From contig FOHD01000009.1 of the NCBI GenBank assembly GCA_900111695.1, forward strand, positions 21,415 to 85,414: DNA of 64,000 bases, written 5' to 3'. This DNA is from Olsenella sp. KH3B4. Lineage in GTDB: Bacteria > Actinomycetota > Coriobacteriia > Coriobacteriales > Atopobiaceae. The translations under genes and the position numbers were made by a program. Shown here in pieces: positions 40,782 through 48,265 of the stretch. The notes beneath the pieces were generated by a model, which worked only from the letters and a program-made list of their open reading frames with translations, ran no database searches and was not told where the DNA came from. Position 1 is the first letter of the stretch. The number at the start of each line of letters is the position of its first letter.

Positions 40782-40811
40782 ACTTTACGCCCGTTATGCC
40801 TGCTGTCGCAA
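40782..40811 (-). promoter_or_regulatory. Candidate promoter of the Trp-attenuated ECF operon
   Basis: On the minus strand TTGCGA (40811-40806) and TAAAGT (40787-40782) are separated by 18 bp. Transcription would start near 40775, about 50 nt before the leader-peptide ATG. Confidence 0.5.
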
Positions 40812-40931
40812 CCCCTATTTTTGTTAAGCCTTGGTAACGCGGGGCTGAAGGCCTCGGCGTGACTGGCGTTCCCCACGCCTTGTCCAATTACCGGCCGTTT
40901 TTGGATGCTTTCTTCGAACCCGCCAGTACAG

Positions 40932-41069
40932 ATTGACGGTTGGTGGCAGTTTTCGGAAAAGAATTGATATGTATGGATGCATATAACAATTTTCTGACCT
41001 GCGGTTTAACAAACATTGAACCATTTTGTACTTGGGACACCCCCGAAAAAGCTACCCCCAACCGTCAAT
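40932..41069. repeat. Repeat A copy 1
   Basis: A 138-bp element with terminal inverted repeats: left ATTGACGGTTGGTGGCAGTT (from 40932), right the near-complement CTACCCCCAACCGTCAAT (to 41069). The inner conserved block TCTGACCTGCGGTTTA and TTTTGTACTTGGG recur in copy 2 at 63.2 kb. No coding capacity. It lies between the ECF operon promoter and the crcB riboswitch; the rest of 40862-41169 shows no other feature. Confidence 0.8.
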
Positions 41070-41169
41070 TTGTGCCAGGTGGGTGGTCGGGAAGTCTTGC
41101 GTCTTGAGGAAAAGGGCCTGCTGTGGCCCAGAGAGTCGGATGGGCAGGCATCTGTCGACTGTGCTACGC

Positions 41170-41250
41170 TGCCCGCCAGGGAATGAGGCCTCCCCGGCGG
41201 GCGCGCTCGCCAAACCGCATGGTGCTGATGGCTTCTGCGTTGGGCGGAAT
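41170..41250 (+). ncRNA. Fluoride riboswitch (crcB motif)
   Basis: The conserved core of the fluoride aptamer is readable in order: GGGAATGAGGCC (41179-41190), then CCAAACCGC (about 41210-41218), then GTGCTGATGGCTTCTGC (41223-41239). These correspond to the GAUGAGGCC, AAACUGC and GCUGAUGGCCUCUAC strands of characterised members. Outer GCCCGCC/GGGCGG pairing (41171, 41242) may close the structure. It sits 30 bp before crcB, a fluoride exporter, and lacks a clear terminator, so control may be at translation. Confidence 0.85.
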
Positions 41251-41280
41251 CCCGCTCGTCTCGTTTGGAAGGTCGCGACC

Positions 41281-41661
41281 ATGCCTGCGCTGTTTGATTG
41301 CCTTGCCGTCTGCGCTGGGGGAGCGCTTGGCTCGCTTCTCCGCTACCTCATCTCGCTTGCGCCGTTCAAGAGTGTGGGAGACGCGGGTTTCCCGCTGGCG
41401 ACCCTTCTCACCAACATTGTGGGCGCGTTTGTGATTGGGCTTATCGTTGCCACTGTTGCTGCGGGTCACGAGCTTGACTCGCGGCTCGTCCTCTTTCTCA
41501 AGGTGGGCCTCTGCGGCGGGTTTACGACGTTTTCCACGTTTGCGCTCGAAAGCGTTGGTCTGGTGCAGCGCGGTGAGCCGCTGGTCGCCGTGGCGTACGT
41601 GATGTTGAGCGCCGGCCTGGGCATGGCCGCCGTGCTTCTCGCCCAGCAGGTGGCTGCGTAG
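41281..41661 (+). CDS. crcB: Fluoride channel/exporter CrcB (Fluc)
   Basis: 126 residues with four membrane helices, the standard Fluc size. Signature elements: GGALGSLLRYLIS near the N-terminus, TLLTNIVGAFVIGLI (the conserved Asn of helix 2), and GLCGGFTTFSTFALE, which holds the Phe-box residues that line the fluoride path. Functions as an antiparallel dimer that lets F- leave the cell. Start ATG 41281 follows GGAAGG at about 9 nt. Expression is very likely induced by fluoride through the riboswitch immediately upstream. There is a single crcB gene, so a homodimer is expected. Confidence 0.95.
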   Translation: MPALFDCLAVCAGGALGSLLRYLISLAPFKSVGDAGFPLATLLTNIVGAFVIGLIVATVAAGHELDSRLVLFLKVGLCGGFTTFSTFALESVGLVQRGEPLVAVAYVMLSAGLGMAAVLLAQQVAA

Positions 41662-41716
41662 GCGCAAGCTGAGTGAGCTTGCCCCTCTCTGGGGGGGTCT
41701 CATTGGCCTCGGCTTG

Positions 41717-41801
41717 CGCAGATTATCGCTATTTCCTAAAACCGATAGGCAACAACTGGGCAAACGTAAGCGATGATTAAGAAAGAGCGATATTCTCTGC
41801 A
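41717..41801. repeat. Repeat C copy 3
   Basis: Ends CGCAGATTATCGCTATTTCC and GAAAGAGCGATATTCTCTGC are inverted relative to one another; the core CAACTGGGCAAAC and GATTAAG match copy 2. Located 55 bp after crcB. Confidence 0.8.
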
Positions 41802-41911
41802 GGGAACGCAGCTGGGGGAGCAGCCGAGGGCCGCCGGGGAGCCGCCCAGGGAGACGAGGGAGCGAGGCCATGCATGGGCAGGCCGCGCGTTTCAACCACA
41901 TTGGAGGAGCT

Positions 41912-42436
41912 ATGAACGAGGTCGAGAAATGCATTCGTGAACGTCGCAGCACCCCAAGGTTCAAGCAGGTTCCCGTTGCGCGCGAGCTGGTCGAGCGCGT
42001 CATCGAGGCGGGTTTGTGGGCGCCCTCGGGCATGGGCAAGCAGTCTCCCATCATCGTTGCCGTGACCAACCGCAAGCTTCGCGACGAGCTGGCCGAGGAG
42101 AACCGCCGTATCATGGGTGCCCCAGAGGGCATGGATCCGTTCTATGGCGCGCCCGTTGTCCTTGTGGTTCTCGCCAGCGCAGCAATGCCCACGCGCGTGT
42201 ACGACGGCTCGGCGACCATCGAGAACATGCTGCTTGCCGCGCAGTCGCTTGGCCTGGGTGGCCACTGGATCCACCGTGCCAAGGAGGAGTTCGAGGAGCC
42301 TCGCTACAAGGAGCTGCTGGCAAGTCTGGGCGTGGAGGGCGACTACGAGGGCATCGGCCACGTGGTGATTGGCTACCCTGACGCCGAGAAGGCCCAGCCT
42401 GCGCGCAAGGACGGTCGCGTCTTCTGGGCGGAGTAG
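41912..42436 (+). CDS. Nitroreductase-family protein
   Basis: 174 residues. Opening CIRERRSTPRFKQVPVARELVERVIEAGLWAPSGMGKQSPIIV is the FMN-binding signature (Arg-Arg-Ser and the APSGxxxQ loop). Later IENMLLAAQSLGLGGHWIHRAKEEF and GHVVIGYPDAEKAQPARKDGRVFW complete the short nitroreductase fold. Such flavoenzymes reduce nitroaromatics, quinones or flavins with NAD(P)H as cytoplasmic dimers; the true substrate is unknown. TTGGAGGAG sits just ahead of ATG 41912. The next gene starts 55 bp downstream on the same strand, possibly an operon. Confidence 0.9.
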   Translation: MNEVEKCIRERRSTPRFKQVPVARELVERVIEAGLWAPSGMGKQSPIIVAVTNRKLRDELAEENRRIMGAPEGMDPFYGAPVVLVVLASAAMPTRVYDGSATIENMLLAAQSLGLGGHWIHRAKEEFEEPRYKELLASLGVEGDYEGIGHVVIGYPDAEKAQPARKDGRVFWAE

Positions 42437-42491
42437 TACCCGCGATTGCCTCAGCCATTGCCCCCGGCAGCACGGCCAGAAAGGACAAACC

Positions 42492-43214
42492 ATGCGCGTC
42501 ACGCACATCTACCACAGCGGCTTTGCCGTCGAGCTTACCGCCTGCACGCTGCTCTTTGACTGGTACACGGGCGAGCTTCCCAAGCTTCGGCGAGACCTGC
42601 CGCTTATCGTGTTTGTCTCGCACGAGCACCACGACCACTACGGGCAGTGCATCTGGCCGCTGCGCGAGCAGTTCGCAGACGTGCGCTACGTGCTGGACAA
42701 GGACGTCGCGGCAGACGCGCCGGCGGATGCGCGCGTGATCTCTGTCGAGCCGCACGCAACCTACGAGCTGCAGCTACCTGTCGCTCCTGGGGCAGCCCCC
42801 GGCACGCTCTCCATCCAGACCCTCGAGTCCAACGACGAGGGCGTGGCATTTCTCGTCCACGCATGCGGTACCTCGGTCTACTTCTCGGGTGATCTCAACT
42901 CTTGGCAGTGGGCGCGCCCGGCCGAACAGAACGAGGCATCCGAGAAGTTCTTCCGCACGGAGCTCTCGCGCATTGCCAACAGCGCCGTTGACCTGGCGTT
43001 TGTTCCACTCGACCCACGCCTTCAGGATCCAGCGGCAGGAGTTGCTGCTTTCATGGACGTTGTGGGTACCAACGCGCTCTTCCCCATGCACTACTGGGAC
43101 AGGGCCGAGGAGGCTCGCGCGCTCATGGCGGACCCCCGTCTGGCGCCCTACGCAGGCATTACGCACTTCGAGGACGTCTGCGATCTGCCAGATGCCGCCC
43201 CAGGCCAGGCCTAG
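42492..43214 (+). CDS. Metallo-beta-lactamase-fold hydrolase (UlaG/RNase Z-like)
   Basis: 240 residues. The dinuclear metal motif is HEHHDHYG (about residues 39-46, HxHxDH), with further ligands Asp in VYFSGDLN and His in LFPMHYWDRA. The N-terminal VTHIYHSGFAVELTACTLLFDWYTG is the usual beginning of the lactonase-type/YycJ-like branch (often annotated as metal-dependent hydrolase UPF0173-like). No export signal. AAAGGAC precedes ATG 42492. The last four bases overlap the convergent esterase gene. Confidence 0.87.
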   Translation: MRVTHIYHSGFAVELTACTLLFDWYTGELPKLRRDLPLIVFVSHEHHDHYGQCIWPLREQFADVRYVLDKDVAADAPADARVISVEPHATYELQLPVAPGAAPGTLSIQTLESNDEGVAFLVHACGTSVYFSGDLNSWQWARPAEQNEASEKFFRTELSRIANSAVDLAFVPLDPRLQDPAAGVAAFMDVVGTNALFPMHYWDRAEEARALMADPRLAPYAGITHFEDVCDLPDAAPGQA

Positions 43215-43957
43215 CGCGTCTCGCCTGCGGGTCCCGTCTCTGCATCGCTATCCAGCAGCCAGCGAATGCCGCGGGCGGTGCGCAGGTCCTCATCGGTGAA
43301 GTGGTTGCCGGGATTGAGCTCAAACCGCGTTGCGGTGCCAAACTGCTCGAAGCGCTCCGCAACCCGGCGTGTGTCCTCGAGCACGCTCCGCATCGTGCGG
43401 TTGCGCGTGCGCGGCTCGGCGTCCCCAAGCGAGAAGTACGCGCGCCGCACGGTGGAATTTGGCCTGTTACCTGCGACGTATTTGACAAAGTCCGGATACC
43501 ACAGCGAGCCCGACACACTGGCAACGCATTCGAAAAGGCTGCACCGCGTTGCCGCCCACGCGGTAAAGAGCCCCGCCAGCGAGTAGCCCGCAAGCGCCGA
43601 GAAGGCCGGCGCCATGCCGTGCTGGGCGAGAAGCGCCTCGGCCTCGGGCATTATTGCGCGGCCGAGAAGCTCGAGCTGTGATTCCGCGAAGCCTTCGTAG
43701 GGCCTGGCGCCGCGAAACGTGGGCGGGGCTGGCCACGGAGTGAGGTCGTTATCCCAGCTCCTAGGCTCTATCGCCACGAGTGCCATGGACTGCCTGGTCC
43801 CCTCGCCAAGGCGCCGCCACACGTCTGCCCCGTCACCCTCAAAGACGTGAAGGTAGACCACGGGAACGCTGGCCAGGGGAGCGTTGCCACCTGCAGCCGG
43901 CTCTATCGCACGGAGGGTGGCCTTCTCGCCCTCGACGCTAAAGCTCTGCTCGACCAT
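43211..43957 (-). CDS. Alpha/beta-hydrolase esterase (IroE/Fes-like fold)
   Basis: 248 residues. Esterase D-type alpha/beta hydrolase: the nucleophile elbow is GYSLAG (Ser in AGYSLAGLFTAWAA), with Asp in SLGDAEPRTRNRT and His in LNPGNHFTDEDLRTARGIRWLL forming the triad. Oxyanion-region VVYLHVFEGDGADVWRRL. Cytoplasmic homologues hydrolyse siderophore or small acyl esters; no siderophore genes are nearby, so the role is open. ATG 43957 has GGAGGAG upstream; a reading from 43975 is possible but has no ribosome site. It follows azlD by 27 bp on the same strand. Confidence 0.82.
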   Translation of the reverse strand: MVEQSFSVEGEKATLRAIEPAAGGNAPLASVPVVYLHVFEGDGADVWRRLGEGTRQSMALVAIEPRSWDNDLTPWPAPPTFRGARPYEGFAESQLELLGRAIMPEAEALLAQHGMAPAFSALAGYSLAGLFTAWAATRCSLFECVASVSGSLWYPDFVKYVAGNRPNSTVRRAYFSLGDAEPRTRNRTMRSVLEDTRRVAERFEQFGTATRFELNPGNHFTDEDLRTARGIRWLLDSDAETGPAGETR

Positions 43958-43984
43958 GCTTTCTCCTCCAGCCACCTGGCACCG

Positions 43985-44308
43985 CTAGACAAGGGAGAGC
44001 AGGACGTACGCTGCGACTCCCGACACGCAGCACCATAGCATCGAGCGGGTTCGCCATGCCACGAGCACCACCACACCCGCCGCCACCAGCGGCATGAGCC
44101 CCGCCCACAGACCGGCGTCGAACATGGTGGGGGAGAGCAGGTCGTTTGCAACCAGGGCCGCAAAGGCGGCCGGCGGGATGTAGCCCAGCGCCTCCACCAC
44201 GCGCGGCGAGAGGGGTCGCCCGCGCAGGGCGACTACGGGTGCCACGCGGCACACGAGGATGAACGCGAACGAGAAGAGCCACAGCACGAGGAACTGAGAG
44301 GTGCTCAT
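43985..44308 (-). CDS. azlD: Branched-chain amino acid export subunit AzlD
   Basis: 107 residues with three to four membrane helices (FLVLWLFSFAFILVCRVAPVVAL, AFAALVANDLLS, AGLMPLVAAGVVVLVAWRT, MLWCCVSGVAAYVLLSLV). The RVAPVVALRGRPLSP...VEALGYIPPAAFAALVANDLL pattern defines AzlD. It works with AzlC, encoded with a 4-bp overlap just upstream, to export branched-chain amino acids or analogues such as 4-azaleucine. The ilv biosynthetic operon lies 2 kb away on the same strand. Confidence 0.92.
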   Translation of the reverse strand: MSTSQFLVLWLFSFAFILVCRVAPVVALRGRPLSPRVVEALGYIPPAAFAALVANDLLSPTMFDAGLWAGLMPLVAAGVVVLVAWRTRSMLWCCVSGVAAYVLLSLV

Positions 44309-45051
44309 CGCGCGTCACCTCCTGCGGCGGGCGCGGCCGGGGCGCTGCCGTTACCGTTACGTCGGCGCGGCGCGAGTCCCGACGCCATCCCCGCGCCTAC
44401 GCCCACAAGCGCCGCAAGCGGCACGGCCACACCTGCCAACCCGCTCCACTTGCAGAGCGCAACGGTGAGCGCCGCCCCTAGCGCAGCGCATGCGGTGCCG
44501 CGCGTGTGGGGCTGCGAGTAGAGCAGGTAGATGAAGAGCGAGGTCATCGCAAAGCCTGCGATGGCGGTGGGGATGTCGACCACGGAGCCAAGCGCGGCGC
44601 CGGCCGCGCACGAAAGAGCCCAGGTGAGCTGCACGCACACGTTGAGGCCAAGGGCGTGGCCGGCAGTCCACGTCTCGCCCGAGGCAAGGCGCGAGAGCGT
44701 GATGCCGTACGCCTCTTCCGTGTAGCAGCACGCAATGGCCAGCGACTGCCTGCGCCCAAAGCGTTTGAGGTGCGGCGCGAGGGATGCCGAGTAGAGCGCG
44801 AAGCGCGTGGAGATGGCCGCCACCGAAGCGATGATCGAGCCCAGCGGGGCTCCGGCCAGCCACAGGTTGCTCATCATGAACTGTCCGCCGCCAGAGAGGT
44901 ACGAGAACCCAAGGACAAAGTTCATGAGCGGCGTCATGCCGGCCTTGGCGGCAAGCACGCCACAGGGAAGGCCCACGGCCACGTAGGAGAGCATGACCGG
45001 CCACGCGGCTGTCAAGACCTCACGGGCGGCTGGCTTTGCTCCCTCTTGCAC
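44305..45051 (-). CDS. azlC: Branched-chain amino acid permease AzlC
   Basis: 248 residues, large subunit of the AzlCD exporter. Characteristic YVAVGLPCGVLAAKAGMTPLMNFVLGFSYLSGGGQFMMSNLWLAGAPLGSIIASVAAISTRFALYSASLAPHL near the N-terminus, followed by four to five more helices. Start is GTG at 45051 with AGGAG 5 nt upstream. It overlaps azlD by 4 bp. A Gly/Ala/Pro-rich tail (about 225-248) is not conserved in the family. Likely role: relief of branched-chain amino acid excess. Confidence 0.92.
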   Translation of the reverse strand: MQEGAKPAAREVLTAAWPVMLSYVAVGLPCGVLAAKAGMTPLMNFVLGFSYLSGGGQFMMSNLWLAGAPLGSIIASVAAISTRFALYSASLAPHLKRFGRRQSLAIACCYTEEAYGITLSRLASGETWTAGHALGLNVCVQLTWALSCAAGAALGSVVDIPTAIAGFAMTSLFIYLLYSQPHTRGTACAALGAALTVALCKWSGLAGVAVPLAALVGVGAGMASGLAPRRRNGNGSAPAAPAAGGDAR

Positions 45052-45139
45052 TGGTACTCCTGACTTCTTCCGGACAGTGGGCTGTCATGGTACACCCGTC
45101 TGTTGGCGCGCACCTTTCAGGCTTTCTGAGGTCCCGCGC

Positions 45140-45934
45140 TCATACGCGGCGCAGGCCCTCCCAGATCCACATGATCAGGGGCGCGGGGATGATCTTGTCG
45201 GCAATCCTCATGAGGAGCCCCGTCACGCAGCACGTGGCAACGGGGTAGTTTAGGGCGTTTACCAGCATTGACCAGCGAACCACCCGGCGCGCGCTAAGCA
45301 CGGGGAAGGGGTGGCGCACGGTCTGACCATTGGCCGTCTGCCGCGCGACGTCGATGAACTCGGTCTTCACCCACAGCGGACATACCGCCGTCACAAAGAT
45401 GCCGCGTCCGCGCAGCTCAAAGCGGAGGGCACGCGTGTAGCTACGGACAAACGCTTTGCTTGCCGCGTAGACGTTCAGCCCGGGCAGCGGCTGAAACGAG
45501 GCGCTCGACGCTATCTGGATGATGCGCCCGCCGCGCTCCATGTGCGAGAGAGCTGCCTGCGTCACGTCGACAAGTGCACGGCAGTTGAGGTCGACCATCG
45601 TGTCGACTTCCTCGCAGGTGAGGTCGGCGTACGTGCCAAACTTCCCCAGGCCGGCCGCGTTGACGAGAAGGGCCACCGTGAACTTCTCGCCACGCGCCTC
45701 GCATTGCGACGCCGCTTGGTCGAGAAGCCCCTCGAGCTGCGCGATCGAGGTCTTCTCAGTGAGGTCGAGAGTGACTGGCCGTACGGGCGTTGAGAGCTCT
45801 ACCGCCAGCTCCTGGAGGCGCTGGTGCCTGCGGGCTACTGCCCAGATCTGGTCGTAATTGCCGTGCTCGCTCGCCCAGCGCGCGTACTCGCGCCCCAGGC
45901 CGCTCGACGCACCCGTTATCAACGCTATGCGCAT
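45140..45934 (-). CDS. Short-chain dehydrogenase/reductase (SDR)
   Basis: 264 residues. Classical SDR: cofactor loop ITGASSGLGREYARW (residues 6-20), NAG variant LLVNAAGLGKFG, catalytic Ser in IASSASFQ, and YAASKAFV (Tyr-x3-Lys), with PG at QPLPGLNVYAAS. The C-terminal ~60 residues contain a hydrophobic stretch (YPVATCCVTGLLMRIADKIIPAPLIMWIW), suggesting membrane association, as in the YqjQ/DltE-like branch. GGGAGG precedes ATG 45934; repeat B copy 6 begins 16 bp upstream. Substrate unknown. Confidence 0.88.
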   Translation of the reverse strand: MRIALITGASSGLGREYARWASEHGNYDQIWAVARRHQRLQELAVELSTPVRPVTLDLTEKTSIAQLEGLLDQAASQCEARGEKFTVALLVNAAGLGKFGTYADLTCEEVDTMVDLNCRALVDVTQAALSHMERGGRIIQIASSASFQPLPGLNVYAASKAFVRSYTRALRFELRGRGIFVTAVCPLWVKTEFIDVARQTANGQTVRHPFPVLSARRVVRWSMLVNALNYPVATCCVTGLLMRIADKIIPAPLIMWIWEGLRRV

Positions 45935-45950
45935 GACCCCGCCTCCCCAT

Positions 45951-45977
45951 GAGACAAAGGGACTGTCCCTTTGTCTC
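45951..45977. repeat. Repeat B copy 6
   Basis: 27-nt perfect palindrome with central T on the + strand, immediately upstream of the SDR gene and 6 bp from the nested inverted-repeat element at 45984. Confidence 0.85.
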
Positions 45978-45983
45978 ATGCGC

Positions 45984-46232
45984 TGCACAAAAATGCTCTA
46001 ACGGACAGGGATTTGGGAATCCGTGCATAAAAATGCTCTATCGGACAGTGTGTCCAGGCTACAAACATCAAACCTGCAACTATATATGCAAGATTATGCA
46101 TATTATTTAAATGTCATGCGAACCAGAGTATATATAGTTATATATTTGATTTCAGTAGAGTCGGGGCACTGTCCGATAACCCATTTTTATGCAGCGATTG
46201 CGATTCCGCCGTCCGATAGACCATTTTTGTGC
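45984..46232. repeat. Nested inverted-repeat element with AT-rich centre
   Basis: Two direct units TGCAYAAAAATGCTCTAWCG (45984-46008 and 46024-46050, each continuing GACAG) face two inverted units (46167-46193, and 46211-46232), each continuing toward the outside as CATTTTTATGCA or CATTTTTGTGC. The inner pair matches over 27 bp with three mismatches. The 116-bp centre (46051-46166) is very AT-rich. No coding capacity. From 46233 to 46524 there is no convincing gene. Confidence 0.75.
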
Positions 46233-46524
46233 GAAATCCAGTCCGCATCTCTCCATCTCATCATTGAAAATAGTTCGGAATTGCATTGTGAGCTAAGCCG
46301 AAGGCATAACATGCATTCGCTCGCTGGTGGCTGATTTGGAAGCAATGGGTGCCATGTATGCAATGCTGGAAATTGGCTCCTTGTCTGGAAGACTTTCGAT
46401 GGAATAGCCCTCATGCAGCGCACGGGCACACATGTCGAATTGTTTCGACGACGCTCTTGCATAGTGCTGGAAGGGACTAGCAAACGGATCGAATTCGCGT
46501 GATGGACAAGGCGCTTCGCTCCAT

Positions 46525-46551
46525 GAGACAAAGGGACTGTCCCTTTGTCTC
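46525..46551. repeat. Repeat B copy 7
   Basis: 27-nt perfect palindrome, followed directly by a partial duplicate (CCTTTGTCTCACCCC). Lies downstream of the ilv operon terminator. Confidence 0.85.
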
Positions 46552-46579
46552 ACCTTTGTCTCACCCCCGTTCAAGGCAC

Positions 46580-46613
46580 AAAAAGCCCCGCCGGAAGGTG
46601 GTCCCGGCGGGGC
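46580..46613 (-). terminator. Intrinsic terminator of the ilv operon
   Basis: On the minus strand GCCCCGCCGG (46613-46604) pairs with CCGGCGGGGC (46594-46585), followed by TTTTT. It starts 37 bp after the ilvC stop. Confidence 0.92.
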
Positions 46614-46650
46614 AATCATGCAGCAATGCCAAGCTCACGCGGCTTCGAGG

Positions 46651-47655
46651 TTAGTCCTCGCCGTTTGCAAGCCAGGAGAACATGGAGCGTACGCGCGCGC
46701 CAGTGGTCTCGATGGGGTGCGTGTTGATCTTCTCGCGCTCCTCGAGGAGCTTCTTGTGGCCGTTGTTGCAGTCGTCCACAAACTCCTGGGCGAAGGAACC
46801 GTCCTGGATGCGCTTGAGGATGTACTTCATGGCCTCACGCGACTTGTCGTTGATCACCAGCGGACCGGCGTAGTACTCGCCGTACTCGGCGGTGTTGGAG
46901 ATGGAGTAGTTCATGAAGTGGATGCCCTTCTCGTACATGAGGTCCACGATCATCTTCATCTCGTGATAGCACTCGAAGTAGGCAAGCTCCTCGGGATAGC
47001 CAGCCTCGGTGAGGGTCTCGAAGCCAGCCTTGACCAGCTCGACCAGGCCACCGCAGAGAACGGCCTGCTCACCAAAGAGGTCCTCCTCGGTCTCCTCGGC
47101 GAAGGTCGCCTTGATGAGGCCGGAGCGGGCGCCACCCAGGGCCCACGCGTAGGACATGGCGAGAGGCCACGCATCGCCGGTGGCGTCGGTCTCGACGCAG
47201 ACCAGGTCAGGCACGCCGGAGCCCTCGGTGAACTGACGGCGCACGATGTGGCCCGGGCCCTTGGGGGCAACCATGATCACGTTGACGCCCTCGGGAGCCT
47301 TGATGTAGCCGTAGTGGATGTTGAAGCCGTGAGCGAAGGCGAGGGTGTTGCCCGGCTCGAGGTTGGGCTCGATGAACTCCTTGTAGACCGCCGGCTGGGT
47401 CTCGTCGGGGGTCAGGATCATCACGACGTCGGCCTCCTTGGCCGCAGTCGCCATGTCGGTCACCTTGAGGCCGTGCTCGCGGGCCTTCTCAGCGGACTTG
47501 GAGCCCTCGCGAAGGCCGACGCGCACGTCGACGCCAGAGTCCATGAGGTTCAGCGCATGGGCGTGACCCTGGGAGCCATAACCAATGATGGCGACCTTCT
47601 TGCCCTTGATGATCGAGGGGTCGCAGTCCTTCTCGTAGTAGATGGTGACGGCCAT
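46651..47655 (-). CDS. ilvC: Ketol-acid reductoisomerase
   Basis: 334 residues, class I KARI. Catalyses alkyl migration and NAD(P)H reduction of acetolactate or acetohydroxybutyrate, the second step of valine/isoleucine synthesis. Rossmann motif [17 protein letters not shown]; cofactor-specificity loop VGLREGSKS (Arg and Ser suggest NADPH). Catalytic domain: [21 protein letters not shown], and metal ligands in [17 protein letters not shown] and [17 protein letters not shown]. Start ATG 47655 follows AAAGGAAG. It is 124 bp downstream of ilvN; this gap contains a small CCGCC/GGCGG hairpin. Last gene of the ilv operon. Confidence 0.97.
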   Translation of the reverse strand: MAVTIYYEKDCDPSIIKGKKVAIIGYGSQGHAHALNLMDSGVDVRVGLREGSKSAEKAREHGLKVTDMATAAKEADVVMILTPDETQPAVYKEFIEPNLEPGNTLAFAHGFNIHYGYIKAPEGVNVIMVAPKGPGHIVRRQFTEGSGVPDLVCVETDATGDAWPLAMSYAWALGGARSGLIKATFAEETEEDLFGEQAVLCGGLVELVKAGFETLTEAGYPEELAYFECYHEMKMIVDLMYEKGIHFMNYSISNTAEYGEYYAGPLVINDKSREAMKYILKRIQDGSFAQEFVDDCNNGHKKLLEEREKINTHPIETTGARVRSMFSWLANGED

Positions 47656-47779
47656 GTCATGCTTCCTTTCGTTTGTGCCGCTTCCTTCTATGTTCATCCG
47701 CCGGTCGGCGGGTTGAACCGTGTGTGGGACCTGAGCGCAGGCGCCGTAGCTGTGGCGCGTTCGCGCCGTCGCGGGGGTG

Positions 47780-48265
47780 CTACTGGTCGTGCCCGCGCGA
47801 CATCGCAATCTTGCCGGTTCGCGTGAGCTGGCGGATGCCGTAGCTGCGGAAGAGATCCTCGAGCGCGTCGAGCTTGCTCTCGGTGCCCGTTGCCTCCACC
47901 GTGAGCGTGTTCTTGCCCACGTCCACGATGTTGGCGCGGAAGACGCCGGCGATCTCGATGATCTCGTGGCGGCGCTCCGGAGAGCACTGCACCTTGAAGA
48001 GGATGAGCTCGCGCTCGATGGCGTCGTCCTCGGTGAGGTCCGAGATCTTGAAGACCGAGACGAGCTTGTTTAGCTGCTTGGTGATCTGCTCGAATCCCAC
48101 GTCGTCGGCCTCGACGATGATGGTCATGCGCGAGAGGTTCTCGTCCTCGGTGGGGGCGACGGTGAGCGAGCCAATGTTGAACCCACGGCGGCTGATCATG
48201 CCAGTGACGCGCGAGAGCACGCCCGGCTTGTTCTCGACCAGCACGGAGAGGATGTGCTTCATCAT
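47780..48265 (-). CDS. ilvN: Acetolactate synthase regulatory small subunit
   Basis: 161 residues, the standard length for IlvN/IlvH. N-terminal ACT domain [51 protein letters not shown] (valine-binding site), followed by the second ferredoxin-like domain [34 protein letters not shown]. It confers feedback inhibition by valine and stimulates the catalytic subunit. The start overlaps the ilvB stop by 4 bp, giving coupled stoichiometric synthesis. Confidence 0.97.
   Translation of the reverse strand: MMKHILSVLVENKPGVLSRVTGMISRRGFNIGSLTVAPTEDENLSRMTIIVEADDVGFEQITKQLNKLVSVFKISDLTEDDAIERELILFKVQCSPERRHEIIEIAGVFRANIVDVGKNTLTVEATGTESKLDALEDLFRSYGIRQLTRTGKIAMSRGHDQ

Noticed and set aside
46187-46531. 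Possible minus-strand gene fragment of about 110 codons
   Set aside because: No ribosome site; the frame runs through palindrome B and the inverted-repeat element. Part of it (about 46330-46510) might be an old gene remnant, but no family could be recognised.
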